Shown here: positions 33,922 through 42,921 of the stretch, piece after piece | Layout: each line of letters opens with the position of its first letter | How positions within the stretch are numbered: the first letter of the stretch is position 1 | Assembly (NCBI RefSeq): GCF_964253035.1 | Contig: NZ_CAXUQL020000001.1 | Location: forward strand, 3,968,001-4,032,000 | DNA: 64,000 nucleotides | Direction of reading: 5' to 3' | Source: Pseudorhodoferax sp032153935 | GTDB lineage: Bacteria > Pseudomonadota > Gammaproteobacteria > Burkholderiales > Burkholderiaceae_C | Made by a program: the position numbers and the translations under genes | The notes under the pieces: generated by a model | The model's database searches: none | What the model was told of the DNA's origin: nothing | Seen by the model: only the letters and a program-made list of their open reading frames with translations

Positions 33922-34790
33922 GACGCTACCCTGTCGGCCGGCAGGAACTCATCGATTTGATCAACCAGGAAAGACCGACCTGGATCGACCGCGCGCGCGC
34001 ACGCACCGATGCCTATGTGCAGAGTCGCGACTACACCGGCGGCAGTGAGTTCTGGGGCGAGATCAAGAAGGTCTACATCGATCTGCAGTTCGAGAAGTGC
34101 GCATACTGCGAGACCAAGCTGCAAGGCTTTCGCTTCGCCAGCAAAGTCCACGAAGTCGAGCACTTCAGGCCCAAGCAGAGCGTCAAGGTGTGGCCGAATT
34201 CAAGCATCGACCATCTCGCCAATTTCGTGCCGCCGTGCAGCACGGGAACGGCGTCGCCAGCAGGCTATTACGCGCTGTCCTACCATCCCTTCAACTACGC
34301 CATTGCCTGTACGCGCTGCAACTCCACGCTCAAGTCGAACTACTTCCCGGTTCGCGGTGCGCGCGACCCCGGCGGCGTTGATCCATCGCAGATGTCCGGC
34401 GAAGATGCGCTGCTTCTATACCCGATCTCGGACATCGACGACGACCCGACCGCACTGATCGCCTTCGACGGTGTTCTGGCGGTCCCGAAGCAGGCCAGCG
34501 GTCCAGCCTACGAGCGTGCAGTCGTCACGATCCGGTTCTTCCAGTTGAACCATGAGGATCTGACGACCCGACGTGCGTCGATCCTGGCGCCCTTGTGGCT
34601 GAACCTGGAAACGCTGGCCAGCAATCCGCCGGCCGAGATCGCGCAGCAGGTGCGTCGGGCGGTGGACCGTGCCTGCAGTCCTCGCAGCGAGTTCAGCGCG
34701 TGCATGAGCGCATTTCGCGCACGTTTCGAAGCCGACCCTGCAGGAGCCAGACAACTCGGCGAGATGGCCAATCTACTGGCCGACGGCTGA
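33918..34790 (+). CDS. HNH endonuclease (PtuB-like)
   Basis: A 290-residue protein with a zinc-stabilised HNH fold. CAYC (Cys61, Cys64) is followed by HEVEHFRPK (His78-His82) and CTRCN (Cys131, Cys134, Asn135), then SNYFPVRG. This order matches PtuB-type HNH nucleases of Septu and retron-associated systems. The ATG overlaps the ATPase stop by 4 bases, so the two are translationally coupled. It is last in the cassette and convergent with the GMC fusion gene. Nuclease activity against phage or host DNA is inferred. Confidence 0.85.
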   Translation: MRRYPVGRQELIDLINQERPTWIDRARARTDAYVQSRDYTGGSEFWGEIKKVYIDLQFEKCAYCETKLQGFRFASKVHEVEHFRPKQSVKVWPNSSIDHLANFVPPCSTGTASPAGYYALSYHPFNYAIACTRCNSTLKSNYFPVRGARDPGGVDPSQMSGEDALLLYPISDIDDDPTALIAFDGVLAVPKQASGPAYERAVVTIRFFQLNHEDLTTRRASILAPLWLNLETLASNPPAEIAQQVRRAVDRACSPRSEFSACMSAFRARFEADPAGARQLGEMANLLADG

Positions 34791-34816
34791 GCCCGGCGAC
34801 CCGCACCGGCGCGCCT

Positions 34817-37800
34817 TCAATTGAACCGATCCAACTCCCCCACCACCCACGGATACACCTCCTTCGCCGCCGCGCGCCCCACGAACAGATCCATGTGCGC
34901 ATACCCCTCGAACACCTGCCGCCGGTACAGCGCGGGGTCGTTGTACCGCCCCAGCCAGGCCTGGGTGCGCAGCGAGGTCTCGGGAAAGAACAGCTGGTTG
35001 TCGGCCCCCGCCATGAAGCTGACCGGCAGCGCGAGCCGCGGCGCGTTGGCGGGCGTCGCGTAGCGGTCCTTGCCGTCCGCGTCCACGGCCTTGCCGCGCT
35101 GCATGATCAGGCTCAACTGCTCGAAGGGGTGCAGCGAGACCGTGCCGAACATGCCGGCCAGCGCGGTGTGCGTGGCATGGTTGAGCTGGCTGTGCGTCCA
35201 CGAAGGGCCGAACACCGCGAACACGCGGCGGCACAGCGGGTTCTTGCAGGCCTCGCCCTCGGGCACGGGCAGCTTGTAGGCCAGCGTGTCGATCGTGCGG
35301 TCCAGGTCGGTCGTGCCGGGCACGCTGTCGAATCGGCCCTGCAGCGGTGCATAGCCTTCCAGCAGACGGGCCAGGCCGATGTCGGCCTTGGCCGCGTTGA
35401 GCCAGTTGGTCACGGGGTGCAGCGTGAGCTGTGAGGCGATCAGCGAACGCACGCCGTCCATGCCGTCGAGCAAGGCCATCAAGAGGCTCATCGCGCCCAC
35501 GCAGTGCGCCATGGCCTGCACCGAGGCGGCGCCCGTGGCTTCCCGGACCGTGCGCACGGCCGCCGGCCAGTCCTCGCGCACGATGTCGTCGATCGTGAAC
35601 GGCGCGACCGGGCTGCCCGAATCGCTGCTGGCGCGGTAGTCGAACAGCCAGCAGTCGTAGCCGCGCGCGCACAGGGCTTCCACGAGGTTCTGGTCCACGG
35701 TGTCGGTGGCGAAGGAGCTTGCGCGCACCGAGAAGCCGGGCGCCAGCACCACCGGGCCGCGCGTGCCGCCGCGGTAGCGCGTGAGCCGGATCTGGAAACC
35801 GCGCGCCGGATCGCCCACCGGCACCTGCACCACCTCGGGCTGCGGCGCGCGCAGCATGCGGCGCGGCAGCAGCGGCGCGTCCTGCGCCGGGAAGTTGTTG
35901 AGGTCGGCCAGCAGGCCGCCGTAGGCGCGCATCAGCGTGGTGCCGAAGAAGCCCGCGAACTTGCCCAGGTAGACCTGCGAGATCGCGTCGCGCGCGCGCG
36001 GCACGGCGTTCTCGATCTGGCCGATCCAGTTGGCCGGCGGTTCCAGGCGGATGGTGGAGGCCTGCCAGGCCAGGTCTTCCAGGCCCAGCGTGAGCAGGCC
36101 CTGGGCCACCAGCGGCATGGTGGCCTCGTCCAGGTCGTAGACCCTGACCATCAGCGTGGTGGTGTCGGTCCAGGGCGAGGAGCCGGGCCGCTGGCGCAGC
36201 ACCTTGTGGCCCTTGAAGCGCAGGCGGCTGCCGTTCTCGCGCTGCAGCACCATCTCGTAGCCCATGGTCCAGGTTTCCACCTGCTGCGGATCGACCGGGA
36301 ACAGGTGGAACACGCCGCTCTGCACGGCCATGGGTGCGGGGCTCAGCGCCGGGCAGGTCACGGTGCCGCGGATCTGCGCCGGGTGCGTGGGGTCGTCGAG
36401 CAGGCGCGCCAGGTCGTCGGTGTGGATGGTCAGCGCGAAGGCCATGGACTGGCCGGCCGCGCGGCCCCAGGCGGCAGCCACGGCGTAGTCGCTGGCCAGG
36501 CGCTGGTCGCTGTCGCTGCGCGGGGTGACGGCCTGGGTGCTGATCCAGCCCGACATCGTCTCGGTGAATTCGAAGCTCGGCGACAGGCGCGAAGGGTCGT
36601 GCGCGATCAGTTCGGCCACGGCCTTCTTGGCGGCGTCGAGCAGGCCGTCCTCCACCACGTCGAGCGCGCGCTGCCACCAGTGGCGGTGCTTGCTCGGCGG
36701 CGGGGCCGGCGCGGGCAGGGGCGTGCGCGGGTTCAGTGTGGTGTCCACGCTCCAGCCGCGCGCATCGCACAGATGCTGCAGCGCGCGCTCGGCCAGCGCC
36801 GAGATGGTGAGCAGTGGGTTCACGCCCACGGCGCCGGGCAGGATGGCGCCGTCGCAGACGAACAGGCCCTCGTGCACGGCCGTGCCGGTGGCACCCGCGA
36901 ACACGCGGCCCAGGTGGTCGACCACGCCGCGCGTGGCGTCGTCACCCATGCCGCAGCCGCCCAGTGGGTGCACGGTGATGAGCTTGTTGCCCAGCGGCTG
37001 GCTCCACAGCGGGTTGGCGACGAACTGGCCCGAGATGGCCTGGCTGGCGAGGTTGAGCCAGTCGTTGTCGCGCACGATGGCCGGGCTGCTGCCCGCGCCG
37101 GGCCAGTGGATGCGCAGCCGGTCGTTCTGCAGGCGCAGCTCGCCGGCCGACTCGTCCACGCTCATGACCAGATAGGTCTGCGTGCGCGCCACGGCGCCGG
37201 CATAGGCCGTGGCGGCCAGTTCGCCGGGGTGCTGCACGGCGTCGGCCATGGCCTGGGCGTCGAGCAGGCGCGCCTTGGCCTGGGCTGCGCCGAAGGTGAA
37301 TTCGCCGCCGTTCAGCGCTTCGTTGAAGAACAGCGCGGGGGTCAGCAGCGTGGCCAGCGCGCCGGGGATCACGCCTTCCTCGATCACCAGGCCGTCGGCC
37401 AGCTCCGGCGTGGCGCGCATGTCGATCAAGCCGGCGATGCAGGGGCCGGGCAGTTGCTCCTTGGGCACGGGGTTGGTGCCTGCGCCCACGCCGTTGATGT
37501 TGCGGCGCTGGTCCTTGCCGTCCGGCGTGGCGGGTCGTGGGTCCCAATCGGTGTCGAAGCCCAGGGCCAGCACGTCGCCGTTGCCCGAGAAGCGCTGGCC
37601 CACACGGTCGGACAGGGCCAGGCCCTGCTCGCGCGAGCGCAGCAGGATCTCGGTGGAGCCGAGCGCACCGGCGCCCAGCAGCACGAGGTCGGCATAGACG
37701 CTGTCGGGCGCGGCCACGCCGGGCGCGGCATCGCGCAGCGCCACCGCCTCGAAGAACACGCGCCAGCCCTGGCCTTCGCGCGCCACGTGGCGCACGCGCG

Positions 37801-38500
37801 CGCCCGTGAAGATCTGCGCGCCGTGCGCGTGCGCGTCCGGCAGGTAGTTCATGCGCGTGGTGTTCTTGGCGCCCACGTTGCAGCCGCTGGTGCAGTCGCC
37901 GCACAGCGTGCAGGCCGGCTGCGGCACGCCGAAGGGGTTGGTCTGGTTCTCGAAGTTGACCGTGATGGGCGGGCGCGAGAAGGGCTTGCCCAGCACCTGG
38001 GCCGACTTGCGCAAGGCTTCCAGCTTGTTGAGGGAGGGAAAGTGCTCGGGATAGGGCGTGGGTGCGAGCACCTGGCGCGCGCGCTCCACGTAGGGCGCGA
38101 GCAGGGTCGGGTCGTCGCGGAAGGGCTGCGGCCAGGCTTCGGTGGCGAAGTGGCGCGGATCGACCTCCAGCGCCACGTTGGCGTTGATCAGCGAGGTGCC
38201 GCCCAGGCCGCAGCCGACCATGGCCAGCATGTCGTCGTTGAGGTGCAGGTTGTACAGGCCGTCGGCCGCGCCGAGCCGGCCGCGCGCGGTGTCGATCTGC
38301 ATGTCGGCGCGCGCGCTGGCCAGGCCGTCGGGAAACTGGCCGGGCAGGATCTCGCGCCCGCGTTCGAGCACGCAGACGGATTGGCCGGCGCGCGCCAGGC
38401 GCGCGGCCGCCACGCCGGCGCCGTAGCCAGAGCCGACCACGACGGCGGTGTAGCGCGCGCCGATGGTGTGCAGCGGGCGGGCGATGGGTTGCAGGTTCAC
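34817..38500 (-). CDS. GMC oxidoreductase fused to an alpha/beta hydrolase
   Basis: A 1227-residue fusion. Residues 1-590 form a cholesterol-oxidase-like GMC enzyme: FAD motif VVVGSGYGAG (21-30), VGCGLGGTSLINANV, a ferredoxin-like Cys set C197-x2-C-x2-C-x3-C207, and HPLGGCGMGDD near 508. Residues about 700-1227 form an alpha/beta hydrolase whose nucleophile elbow reads AHCVGA, with Cys near position 1000 in place of Ser, as in PHA synthases. The GTG at 38500 has GGAGA upstream; earlier in-frame sequence overlaps the phosphoesterase gene and is not GMC-like. It is last in a three-gene operon. It may oxidise and cleave a sterol- or polyester-like substrate. Confidence 0.82.
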   Translation of the reverse strand: MNLQPIARPLHTIGARYTAVVVGSGYGAGVAAARLARAGQSVCVLERGREILPGQFPDGLASARADMQIDTARGRLGAADGLYNLHLNDDMLAMVGCGLGGTSLINANVALEVDPRHFATEAWPQPFRDDPTLLAPYVERARQVLAPTPYPEHFPSLNKLEALRKSAQVLGKPFSRPPITVNFENQTNPFGVPQPACTLCGDCTSGCNVGAKNTTRMNYLPDAHAHGAQIFTGARVRHVAREGQGWRVFFEAVALRDAAPGVAAPDSVYADLVLLGAGALGSTEILLRSREQGLALSDRVGQRFSGNGDVLALGFDTDWDPRPATPDGKDQRRNINGVGAGTNPVPKEQLPGPCIAGLIDMRATPELADGLVIEEGVIPGALATLLTPALFFNEALNGGEFTFGAAQAKARLLDAQAMADAVQHPGELAATAYAGAVARTQTYLVMSVDESAGELRLQNDRLRIHWPGAGSSPAIVRDNDWLNLASQAISGQFVANPLWSQPLGNKLITVHPLGGCGMGDDATRGVVDHLGRVFAGATGTAVHEGLFVCDGAILPGAVGVNPLLTISALAERALQHLCDARGWSVDTTLNPRTPLPAPAPPPSKHRHWWQRALDVVEDGLLDAAKKAVAELIAHDPSRLSPSFEFTETMSGWISTQAVTPRSDSDQRLASDYAVAAAWGRAAGQSMAFALTIHTDDLARLLDDPTHPAQIRGTVTCPALSPAPMAVQSGVFHLFPVDPQQVETWTMGYEMVLQRENGSRLRFKGHKVLRQRPGSSPWTDTTTLMVRVYDLDEATMPLVAQGLLTLGLEDLAWQASTIRLEPPANWIGQIENAVPRARDAISQVYLGKFAGFFGTTLMRAYGGLLADLNNFPAQDAPLLPRRMLRAPQPEVVQVPVGDPARGFQIRLTRYRGGTRGPVVLAPGFSVRASSFATDTVDQNLVEALCARGYDCWLFDYRASSDSGSPVAPFTIDDIVREDWPAAVRTVREATGAASVQAMAHCVGAMSLLMALLDGMDGVRSLIASQLTLHPVTNWLNAAKADIGLARLLEGYAPLQGRFDSVPGTTDLDRTIDTLAYKLPVPEGEACKNPLCRRVFAVFGPSWTHSQLNHATHTALAGMFGTVSLHPFEQLSLIMQRGKAVDADGKDRYATPANAPRLALPVSFMAGADNQLFFPETSLRTQAWLGRYNDPALYRRQVFEGYAHMDLFVGRAAAKEVYPWVVGELDRFN

Positions 38501-38534
38501 GCGGTCTCCAAAAAGTCTTGTTGTTGCAGGTGCT

Positions 38535-40019
38535 TCATGCCGCTTCGGCCGTGTCGAAGAAGTCGTCGAGCAACTGGCGCGCGCGCTGCTCCAGCGCTTC
38601 CTGCGCGCAGCCCGAGAACTGCTGCCAGGCGCCCGCGGTCTGCGCCAGTGCGTCGTCCAGGGCGGCCAGCATGGGGTTGGCCGCGTCGCTGAAATCACCC
38701 ACGCCTGCCGCGCGCACGGGCGCCATGCGGCCGTTGACGGGGTCGTTGAACAGGCGCAGCGCGGCCATGTTCAGGTCGGTGTCCAGCAGCACCATGGAGG
38801 CGCCTTGCGTGGGCGTGAGCGTGGGCTGGTCCATGACCCAGCCGCCGGTGTTGAACACCGCCACGGGGCGCTCGAAGCCGGCCACGGGCAGGCTGTCCTC
38901 GAAGGGCTTGTGGGTGTGGCCGAACACGAAGCCCAGGTCCAGCTTCTCGGGGTGCAGAATGCCGCTGCGGCGCAGCTGGCGCCGGGTCGGGCCGCCGATG
39001 TACCAGGCCAGGTCGGCCGTGTCGGCGGCCGTCATGGTCTGGGCGTAGCTGGCGCGCTGCGACTGCGCCACCTGGCCCAGCGTGGCGTCCACCGCGCCCA
39101 GCACCAGCTGGTCCAGCGTGATGCCCTGCACCACCGCGGCGCGGCCGCTGGTCTCGAAGGTCTTGCCGATCCAGGCCACGAGCTTGGTGGCGAGCTTGCG
39201 CGAGAAGCTGTGCGAGGCACCGCCGTCGCGCATGATGTCGTACAGCCGCATGGCGGTGTGGCCGGTGGAGCCTGCGCTGCCCAGGTCGGACCACAGGAAG
39301 TCGACCCAGGCGCCGTTCTCGGCCTCCAGCTGCGCCACCGTCAGCGAATCGGCCGGCCGCGGTGTGCGGGCCAGGCCGGGCAGCTGGGCGTTGAGCGTGG
39401 AGACCATGCGGTACATCGGATCGACGTAGTGGCCGTGGTGCAGCACGCGGCAGCGCGTGGTGTCGGCATCGACGAGCGCGAGGTTGGGGTAGGCGATGTC
39501 GCAGCGCATGCCGTCCAGGCCGGGCACGCTGCGCAGCAGCCGGGTGAGCAGCGGCGAGGGCGGCAGTGGAGCGTCGGGCTGGTCGTACAGCGTGGTGTGC
39601 TGCAGCAGGTCGCGCGGGATGCGGCCGGCGTCCAGCGCGGCCTGGAACTGCTGGTCCTGGGCGGCACGCCACAGGTGGTGGTCGTGGTTGCCGGGCACGC
39701 ACAGCACGCGCGGGGCGAACAGCGGCTGGCCGTCGGCATCCAGCAGCGCCGAGCGCGCGAACACGGCGAAGGATTGGGCCACGGCGCCCATGGGCGACAA
39801 GCCCATGTCCAACACGTCGCCGAGCAGGATCAGCGTGGGTCGCTCGGCACCGGGCGGCACCAGGCGCTGCAACAGCTGGCGCAGTGCGGCGCCGAAGGCG
39901 GAAAGCGTGTCGCTGCAGCGCGTGGGGTCGGGCTGGCCGCTGGCGTCGGTGCCGACGAGGCAGCTGTAGGCCGCACCCAGGTGGAGGTCGGAGAGGCAGA
40001 GGTAGCGCAGTGCGGTCAT
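38535..40019 (-). CDS. Calcineurin-like metallophosphoesterase
   Basis: A 494-residue phosphoesterase with the full metal-site set: LCLSDLHLG at the N terminus, LLGDVLDMG, VPGNHDHHLW and FGHTHKPF near residue 370. No signal peptide. It is the middle gene of an operon, 10 bp after an alpha/beta hydrolase gene and 34 bp before the GMC-hydrolase fusion. Nucleotide, phospholipid and protein phosphate substrates are all possible. Confidence 0.85.
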   Translation of the reverse strand: MTALRYLCLSDLHLGAAYSCLVGTDASGQPDPTRCSDTLSAFGAALRQLLQRLVPPGAERPTLILLGDVLDMGLSPMGAVAQSFAVFARSALLDADGQPLFAPRVLCVPGNHDHHLWRAAQDQQFQAALDAGRIPRDLLQHTTLYDQPDAPLPPSPLLTRLLRSVPGLDGMRCDIAYPNLALVDADTTRCRVLHHGHYVDPMYRMVSTLNAQLPGLARTPRPADSLTVAQLEAENGAWVDFLWSDLGSAGSTGHTAMRLYDIMRDGGASHSFSRKLATKLVAWIGKTFETSGRAAVVQGITLDQLVLGAVDATLGQVAQSQRASYAQTMTAADTADLAWYIGGPTRRQLRRSGILHPEKLDLGFVFGHTHKPFEDSLPVAGFERPVAVFNTGGWVMDQPTLTPTQGASMVLLDTDLNMAALRLFNDPVNGRMAPVRAAGVGDFSDAANPMLAALDDALAQTAGAWQQFSGCAQEALEQRARQLLDDFFDTAEAA

Positions 40020-40029
40020 GGGTGTCGTT

Positions 40030-41028
40030 CTAGGCAAGCTGCGGGGCATAGCGCGGCACCGGGCGCGGCGCGCGCGCGGCGTCGGCGGAGGGCAGGTGGG
40101 CGCTGATGTGGTGGCGCGGCGGCAGCACGTCCAGGTGGCGCGCGAAGAAGCTGGCCACGCGGATCTCGTAGGCCAGCGGCAGCGCGCGGTAGGAGCCGCT
40201 GTGGCCCTCGCTGTCGGTGCGCCAGCATTCTCCGCCACAGGCCGTGGCCAGCGCGTGGGCGTCGGTGGCGGGCACGAAGCGGTCGCCCTGGCTGTGGATC
40301 ACGAGCACCGGCCGGCCGCGCAGCCGCGGCATGCACGACAGCGGCTGCACGCGGCGAACGTCCACGCCCAGCAGCAGCCGGGCGGCCGCCAGCGTGCCGG
40401 GCAGGAACCAGTCCGGCGCCCGCGACAGGCGCGAGAACTGGCGGCCCAGCATCTGCTCGAAGCTGGCGAAGGCGCTGTCCAGCACCAGCGCGCCGATGGC
40501 CGGCTCGTCGACGGCGGCCAGGGCCGCGGTGCCGGCGCCCAGCGACACACCCAGCACGCCGATGCGGCCCGGCGCATAGCCGCGCGCCAGCAGGAAGTCC
40601 ACCGCGCCGAGCACGTCGTGCCGTTCGTGCCAGCCGTAGCTCAGCCGCGCCGGGCTGCTGCCGCCGTGGCCGCGCAGGTCGATCAGCAGCACCGACATGC
40701 CGACATCGCGCAGCCGTTCCGCCAGCGCCAGCGAGGGCGCCTTGCCCTGCTCGCCGCGGCAGGCGTCCTTGCCGTGCACGAGGATCACGGCGCCCTGGCG
40801 CGGCGCGGCCGGCAGGTACCAGGCGTCGATCCGGGCGCGGCCGTCGCGCGCGGCGAACTGCACGGCGTGTTCCTTCAGCTGGGGGTGGCTCTGGTGCGGC
40901 GAGCGGCGCCCCGGGCGCACGCGGGTGAAGCGGTGGGCGATGCAGGCACAGGCCAGCGCATAGGCCAGGCCCAGCAGCGCGAACAGTGCGAGGGTGGCCA
41001 GGGGAGGGGCGAAGTCGGAGAGGTTCAA
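40030..41028 (-). CDS. Membrane-anchored alpha/beta hydrolase
   Basis: A 332-residue hydrolase. The N-terminal segment LATLALFALLGLAYALACAC is one membrane anchor. The core has VILVHGKDACRGEQG (oxyanion region), LIDLRGHGGSS, the nucleophile elbow GVSLGAG and the late SEGHSGSYRAL, which probably supplies the His. I place the start at the TTG (41028), which has GGAG 9 bases upstream and begins LNLSDFAPP; no suitable ATG exists. It is first in the operon with the phosphoesterase and GMC fusion. Confidence 0.78.
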   Translation of the reverse strand: MNLSDFAPPLATLALFALLGLAYALACACIAHRFTRVRPGRRSPHQSHPQLKEHAVQFAARDGRARIDAWYLPAAPRQGAVILVHGKDACRGEQGKAPSLALAERLRDVGMSVLLIDLRGHGGSSPARLSYGWHERHDVLGAVDFLLARGYAPGRIGVLGVSLGAGTAALAAVDEPAIGALVLDSAFASFEQMLGRQFSRLSRAPDWFLPGTLAAARLLLGVDVRRVQPLSCMPRLRGRPVLVIHSQGDRFVPATDAHALATACGGECWRTDSEGHSGSYRALPLAYEIRVASFFARHLDVLPPRHHISAHLPSADAARAPRPVPRYAPQLA

Positions 41029-41143
41029 GGCGCGGCGCTCCGGTGAAAACGGGCAGGCCGCTACTGTCGGGAAAACCCGCGCGAAAGTCCTGAAACGCGC
41101 CTGAAAACTGCCTGAAAGTTCGGTGTCAACAGCGGCTGCGCCC

Positions 41144-41170
41144 GCCGGCGCCGCCTGCCGCGGCGCCGGC
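41144..41170 (-). terminator. Strong GC hairpin after the biotin carboxylase gene
   Basis: GCCGGCGCCGC (41144-41154) and GCGGCGCCGGC (41160-41170) form a perfect 11-bp stem with a 5-base loop, 8 bases past the stop at 41178. It lacks a T tract on either strand, so it may stabilise the mRNA end or act with Rho. The remaining gap to 41028 shows nothing else. Confidence 0.5.
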
Positions 41171-41177
41171 TTGCGGC

Positions 41178-42902
41178 TCACCCGATGTGGGCGATGGCCG
41201 TGCCGGCCTCCAGGTAGCGCGCGGCGGCGGCCTGCAATGTGATGCGCCCGGCCCGGTGCGCGACGATCTGCATTTCCATCTTCATGGCCTCCATGACGGC
41301 GATCGGCTGGCCTTCGGCCACGGTGTCGCCGTCCTGCACTTTCCAGGCCTGCAGCGTGCCGGACACCGGGGCGGACACGGCTTGCGCCGACGTGGCGGGG
41401 GCGGCCGGCAGCGCTTGCGGGCCGGCTGTGGCGCCGGCCAGGCCGCTCAGCAGTGCCGGCGGCAGCGCGATGGCGACACGCCGGCCGTCGATCTCGATGG
41501 CCATGCGCTGCAGCGCGGTGGGCTCCGGTGGCGCCGGCCGTGCGTCGGGCGCGAGGTCGGGCACCCAGTCGGTCTCGATCCAGCGCGTGTGCACGCGGAA
41601 GTCCTCGCCGGCAAAGTCCTCGTGCGCCAGCACGGCTTCGTGGAACGGCAGCACCGAGGCCACGCCCTCGATGCGGAACTCGCGCAGCGCGCGGCGCGCC
41701 CGGGCGATGGCCTGGGCGCGGGTGGCGCCCGTCACGACGAGCTTGGCCATCAGCGAGTCGAAGCTGCCGTGCACCAGCGAGCCCGTCTGCACGCCGGTGT
41801 CCAGCCGCACGCCGGGGCCGCCCGGGGCCTCGAAGCGCGTGATGCGGCCCGGGTGCGGCACGAAGCCGCGGGCCACATCCTCGGCGTTGATGCGCAGCTC
41901 GATGGCATGGCCGCGCGGCGCCGGCGTGGCCGTGAGCGACAGCGGCAGGCCGTCGGCCACGCGCAACTGCTCCACCACGAGGTCCAGGCCGCAGGTCTCC
42001 TCGGTCACCGGGTGCTCGACCTGCAGCCGCGTGTTGACTTCCAGGAAGGAGATGGCGCCACCGGCGCTGAGCAGGAACTCCACCGTGCCCGCGCCCACGT
42101 AGCCCGCATGGGCGCAGATGGCGCGCGCTGCGTCGTGGATGCGCGTGCGCTGCGCGTCGCTGAGGAAGGGCGCGGGCGCTTCTTCCACCAGCTTCTGGTT
42201 GCGCCGCTGCAGCGAGCAGTCGCGCGTGCCCAGCACCACCACCCGGCCATGGGTGTCGGCGATCACCTGTGCCTCGATGTGGCGCGGCCGGTCGAGGAAC
42301 TCCTCGACGAAGCACTCGCCGCGGCCGAAGGCGGTCACGGCCTCGCGCACGGCCGATCCGTACAGATCGGCCACCTCGTCCATGTGCCAGGCGATCTTCA
42401 TGCCACGGCCGCCGCCGCCGAACGCGGCCTTGATGATGATGGGCATGCCATGCTGCTCGGCAAAGGCCAGCACCTCGGCCACGTCCTGGACCGGCCCCGG
42501 GGTACCCGCCACCAGCGGCGCGCCGACTGCTCGTGCGATGGTGCGGGCCTGCACCTTGTCGCCCAGCGCATCGATCACGGCCGGTGGCGGGCCGATCCAG
42601 ATCAACCCTGTGTCGATCACGGCGCGCGCGAAGGCCGCGTTCTCGGACAGGAAGCCGTAGCCCGGGTGCACGGCGTCGGCGCCGCTGCGGCGCGCCACAT
42701 CGAGCAGCTTGGCGATGTGCAGGTAGGTGTCGGCGGGGCGGTCGCCACCCAGGCCCCAGGCCTCGTCGGCGCGCTGCACGTGCAGGGCGTCGGCATCGGC
42801 GTCGGCGTAGACGGCCACGCTGCGCACGCCGTAGTCGGCGCAGGCGCGGGCGATGCGCACGGCGATCTCGCCGCGGTTGGCGATCAGGACTTTCTTCATC
42901 AT
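41178..42902 (-). CDS. Biotin carboxylase-biotin carboxyl carrier fusion (AccC-like)
   Basis: A 574-residue protein combining biotin carboxylase (KVLIANRGEIAVRIARAC, ATP-grasp KAAFGGGGRGMKIAW, EVNTRLQVEHPVTE) with a C-terminal biotinyl domain whose EAMKMEM carries the biotin lysine near residue 540. It should carboxylate its own biotin using ATP and bicarbonate. No carboxyltransferase subunit is adjacent. It follows pxpA-pxpBC in the operon, a known association for 5-oxoprolinase-type clusters. ATG codons at 42902 and 42899 are both possible starts. Confidence 0.88.
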   Translation of the reverse strand: MMKKVLIANRGEIAVRIARACADYGVRSVAVYADADADALHVQRADEAWGLGGDRPADTYLHIAKLLDVARRSGADAVHPGYGFLSENAAFARAVIDTGLIWIGPPPAVIDALGDKVQARTIARAVGAPLVAGTPGPVQDVAEVLAFAEQHGMPIIIKAAFGGGGRGMKIAWHMDEVADLYGSAVREAVTAFGRGECFVEEFLDRPRHIEAQVIADTHGRVVVLGTRDCSLQRRNQKLVEEAPAPFLSDAQRTRIHDAARAICAHAGYVGAGTVEFLLSAGGAISFLEVNTRLQVEHPVTEETCGLDLVVEQLRVADGLPLSLTATPAPRGHAIELRINAEDVARGFVPHPGRITRFEAPGGPGVRLDTGVQTGSLVHGSFDSLMAKLVVTGATRAQAIARARRALREFRIEGVASVLPFHEAVLAHEDFAGEDFRVHTRWIETDWVPDLAPDARPAPPEPTALQRMAIEIDGRRVAIALPPALLSGLAGATAGPQALPAAPATSAQAVSAPVSGTLQAWKVQDGDTVAEGQPIAVMEAMKMEMQIVAHRAGRITLQAAAARYLEAGTAIAHIG

Positions 42903-42921
42903 GGTGGAACCAGGAATGGGA

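Noticed and set aside
28468..34790. Retron-type system, because ATPase-HNH pairs accompany some retrons
   Set aside because: No reverse transcriptase gene or msr/msd-like stretch is seen in or next to the cassette.
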